64,000 nt of DNA from contig NZ_CP159829.1 in NCBI RefSeq assembly GCF_047730065.1, positions 2,046,001 through 2,110,000 of the forward strand, in the 5' to 3' direction. Positions within the stretch are counted from its first letter, which is position 1. The number at the start of each line of letters is the position of its first letter. The stretch comes from Njordibacter sp028825405. GTDB lineage: Bacteria > Pseudomonadota > Gammaproteobacteria > Pseudomonadales > Balneatricaceae. Positions 62,091 to 64,000 of this stretch are shown here, piece after piece. Below the pieces are notes generated by a model. It searched no databases. It worked only from the letters and a program-made list of their open reading frames with translations, and was not told the DNA's origin. Position numbers and translations under genes: made by a program.

Positions 62091-63498
62091 CCTCTAAACG
62101 CTCAATGTCATCCTCTCCCAAATAACTACCCGATTGTACTTCAACCAAGTGCAGTGGCTCATGAGTTTCATTGGCTAAACAGTGCACTGAACCCTTGGGG
62201 ATGTAAATGGAGTCGTTGGCATTAAGCAGATAATCTTCTCCATCCACATGCACCTTAGCCTCGCCTTGCACGACGACCCAATGTTCAGCTCGAAATTGAT
62301 GCCGCTGCAGGCTTAATCGTGCCCCAGGTTTAACACTGATGCGCTTTACTTGGTAGTTAGGTCCACTATCAACACTGTCATAACTACCCCACGGGCGATA
62401 TACCTCTCGTTGATGACTCAATTCGTTTCGCCCAGCTAATTTGGCCACTAGCTCTTTGACCTGCTGCGCTTGGTTAAGTTTCGCTACTAGCACTGCATCT
62501 TTAGTCTCAATAATGGCAATGTCTTCCATACCCAACACAGCAAGCAAACGGCTATCAGCTTTAAGCAAACAGTTGTGGCTATCCATGGCCACCACATCAC
62601 CTTGTTTGACATTGCCGCATTCGTCCTTCGCATTAGCTTGCCAAAGAGACTGCAAATCACCCACATCACTCCATCCGCAAGCCACCGGCACAACCACTGC
62701 TTTTTGGGTCTTCTCCATAATGGCATAGTCTATGGATATACTTTCGCACTGTTCAAATTCAGCAACGGACAAACGAATAAAATCTAAATCTTTGGCAGAC
62801 CCATTGAGGGCATTTTGGCACTGTTCAAGCAATGCCGGACACAGGGCTAAAGCTTCTGCCAGCAAGACACTTGGCTTGACGATGAACATGCCACTGTTCC
62901 ACAAATAGTCACCTGAATCTAAGTAAGCTTGGGCCACAGCTACATTGGGCTTTTCGACGAATTTCTCTACACCAAAGCCATTCAGCACAGTATCACCACA
63001 ATGAATATAGCCATAGCCTGTGCAAGCAAAGCTAGGCGTAATGCCCAAAGTGACTATAAACCCTGCAACAGCTAATGCATGAGCTGAACTTAAAGCGGCA
63101 TGAAAGGCTGGCACATCAACAATATCGTGATCGGCAGACAGCACCAACATGGGCTCGTCTATATCCATCTGCTGTAAACGCAAGGCGGCTATAATGACTG
63201 CAGGAGCAGTATTACGGCCCATAGGCTCTAATATGACATCGGCGTCTTGGCCCAGGCTACGCAACTGTTCTGCTGCCAAAAACCGGTGATCCTGATTACA
63301 AATAAGCTGACTATTGACTTGGTCTAGCCCACGCAACCGCGCAAACGTCTGTTGCAACATGGTGTGCTCGTGATTGTTGTCCACCAACACTTGATACTGC
63401 TTAGCGTAGGATGCTCGAGACAAAGGCCACAAGCGGCTACCCACCCCCCCAGACATGACCACCGGAGCAAAAACCAAAGGCGATTTTAAAATAATCAT
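62071..63498 (-). CDS. manC: Mannose-1-phosphate guanylyltransferase / mannose-6-phosphate isomerase
   Basis: A 475-residue type II bifunctional enzyme. The pyrophosphorylase signature VMSGGVGSRLWPLSRASYAKQYQ near 13-35 and ENP-type FVEKPNVAVAQAYL near 180 are in the N-terminal domain. The C-terminal cupin (about 365-475) has the isomerase motif SLQRHQFRAEHWVVVQGEA. It makes GDP-mannose for GDP-fucose, perosamine or mannose donors. It starts 1 bp before the end of the DegT-type gene, that is, the two abut. Confidence 0.95.
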   Translation of the reverse strand: MIILKSPLVFAPVVMSGGVGSRLWPLSRASYAKQYQVLVDNNHEHTMLQQTFARLRGLDQVNSQLICNQDHRFLAAEQLRSLGQDADVILEPMGRNTAPAVIIAALRLQQMDIDEPMLVLSADHDIVDVPAFHAALSSAHALAVAGFIVTLGITPSFACTGYGYIHCGDTVLNGFGVEKFVEKPNVAVAQAYLDSGDYLWNSGMFIVKPSVLLAEALALCPALLEQCQNALNGSAKDLDFIRLSVAEFEQCESISIDYAIMEKTQKAVVVPVACGWSDVGDLQSLWQANAKDECGNVKQGDVVAMDSHNCLLKADSRLLAVLGMEDIAIIETKDAVLVAKLNQAQQVKELVAKLAGRNELSHQREVYRPWGSYDSVDSGPNYQVKRISVKPGARLSLQRHQFRAEHWVVVQGEAKVHVDGEDYLLNANDSIYIPKGSVHCLANETHEPLHLVEVQSGSYLGEDDIERLEDVYGRH

Positions 63499-64000
63499 TT
63501 AAGCGTAGAAGTCCTTCACCACATCACATATACGGGTAATATCAGCATCTGTTAATTGATTAGACGAGGGCAGCCACAAGCCATTTTTACCAATATTTTC
63601 AGCGATGGGAAAACTGCCGGCAAGATCATAAACCTTTTGTTGTGTAATCGGGGGGTACATCACCCGAGTGCCAATCAATTCGGTCTTTAGGTAGGCTCCT
63701 AAAGCTTCTCTTTTTTCAACCAAGGCATCAATAAACCAAGGCGTGGTAATCTTTAAGTCGTGGGCAAACAGCTTTACCTGCGGGCAGTTAGCCAACTGAT
63801 CCGCATACTGCTGCCAGATTTGTTTTTTGCGCACAACCCGGTCTGCTAACTTATCCATTTGGCACAAACCCACCACCGCTTGTAGCTCAGTGAACTTGAA
63901 GTTAAAACCCAAGCTGTCATGAATGTCATTGCCACCGCCGGCCCGGCCAAAATCTTTCAAGCGCTTTAACCTTTCTGCGACACCATCATCATTAGTGACC
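63499..64000 (-). CDS. DegT/DnrJ-family aminotransferase, N-terminus beyond window edge
   Basis: The frame is open to base 64000 and shows the last 167 or so residues. VTNDDGVAERLKRLKDFGRAGG leads into the family pattern GFNFKFTELQAVVG, with IGTRVMYPPITQQKVY near the C-terminus. The family transfers amino groups to nucleotide keto-sugars. Next to ManC it could be GDP-perosamine synthase, but the active-site lysine lies outside the window. It is a different gene from the DegT protein at 1-740. Confidence 0.85.
   Translation of the reverse strand, partial: VTNDDGVAERLKRLKDFGRAGGGNDIHDSLGFNFKFTELQAVVGLCQMDKLADRVVRKKQIWQQYADQLANCPQVKLFAHDLKITTPWFIDALVEKREALGAYLKTELIGTRVMYPPITQQKVYDLAGSFPIAENIGKNGLWLPSSNQLTDADITRICDVVKDFYA

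Overview
The window looks like a chromosomal segment of a marine, heterotrophic gammaproteobacterium of moderate GC. This rests on the gene content (acrylate and 3-hydroxypropionate catabolism, arginine transaminase pathway, MsrPQ, MaeB, CysD/CysNC/CysQ, a sulfated-polysaccharide type locus) and on protein similarity recognised by eye. No database search was possible. I saw no rRNA, tRNA, CRISPR array, transposase or phage gene.

Layout. 1-740: truncated DegT/DnrJ aminotransferase. 956-3250: malic enzyme MaeB. 3858-17525 (minus): one long, tightly packed run of 14 genes. It starts with a CoA-acylating semialdehyde dehydrogenase (DddC-like), a GMC alcohol dehydrogenase (DddA-like), a class III CoA-transferase (AcuN-like) and an enoyl-CoA hydratase (AcuK-like). 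It continues with a HAAT-type substrate-binding protein, a complete permease/ATPase set, a second divergent permease/ATPase set, and a YtkA-like periplasmic protein. 17705-21651: TetR regulator, acrylyl-CoA reductase AcuI, and a divergent DgcA-like flavoenzyme. Together these suggest uptake and use of acrylate, 3-hydroxypropionate or a DMSP-derived compound. No DMSP lyase is in the window.

21693-33732: mixed housekeeping and accessory genes: DUF2306 and MFS proteins, LysE, Gate-domain protein, ArfB, RsuA, DUF2026, ALDH, LOG, M23 peptidase, RidA and an old-yellow enzyme. 33793-41678: a guanidino-compound cassette with an ADI/DDAH-like hydrolase, a polar amino acid ABC transporter, a BetI-like TetR regulator, an AruH-like transaminase and an AruI-like ThDP decarboxylase. 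Similar 16-bp palindromes lie at the regulator/transaminase promoter and the transporter promoter.

41750-51803: a frame-disrupted prepilin peptidase, MsrQ/MsrP, a nitroreductase, a pseudouridine catabolic set (PsuK, PsuG) led by a HisA paralog, a TauD-family dioxygenase, a BaiN-type flavoprotein and AhcY. 52548-56741: sulfate activation (CysD with an unusual N-terminal domain, CysNC fusion, CysQ). 56957-64000 (minus): a surface-polysaccharide locus with a DegT aminotransferase, ManC, GT11, GT25, an FkbM methyltransferase, a hexapeptide acyltransferase, a GT10-like transferase and an O-antigen ligase/polymerase. Its position beside the sulfate-activation genes suggests, but does not prove, a sulfated polysaccharide.

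The strongest candidates for something undescribed are: (1) the acrylate/3-hydroxypropionate operon joined to a double HAAT transporter whose second ATPase pair is degenerate; (2) the CysD N-terminal fusion; (3) the HisA paralog with pseudouridine catabolism; (4) two genes, one LivG-like and psuK, with no ATG/GTG/TTG at the expected start, where AUC or AUA stands at the right place behind a Shine-Dalgarno sequence; (5) two local TetR operator sets readable directly from the sequence.
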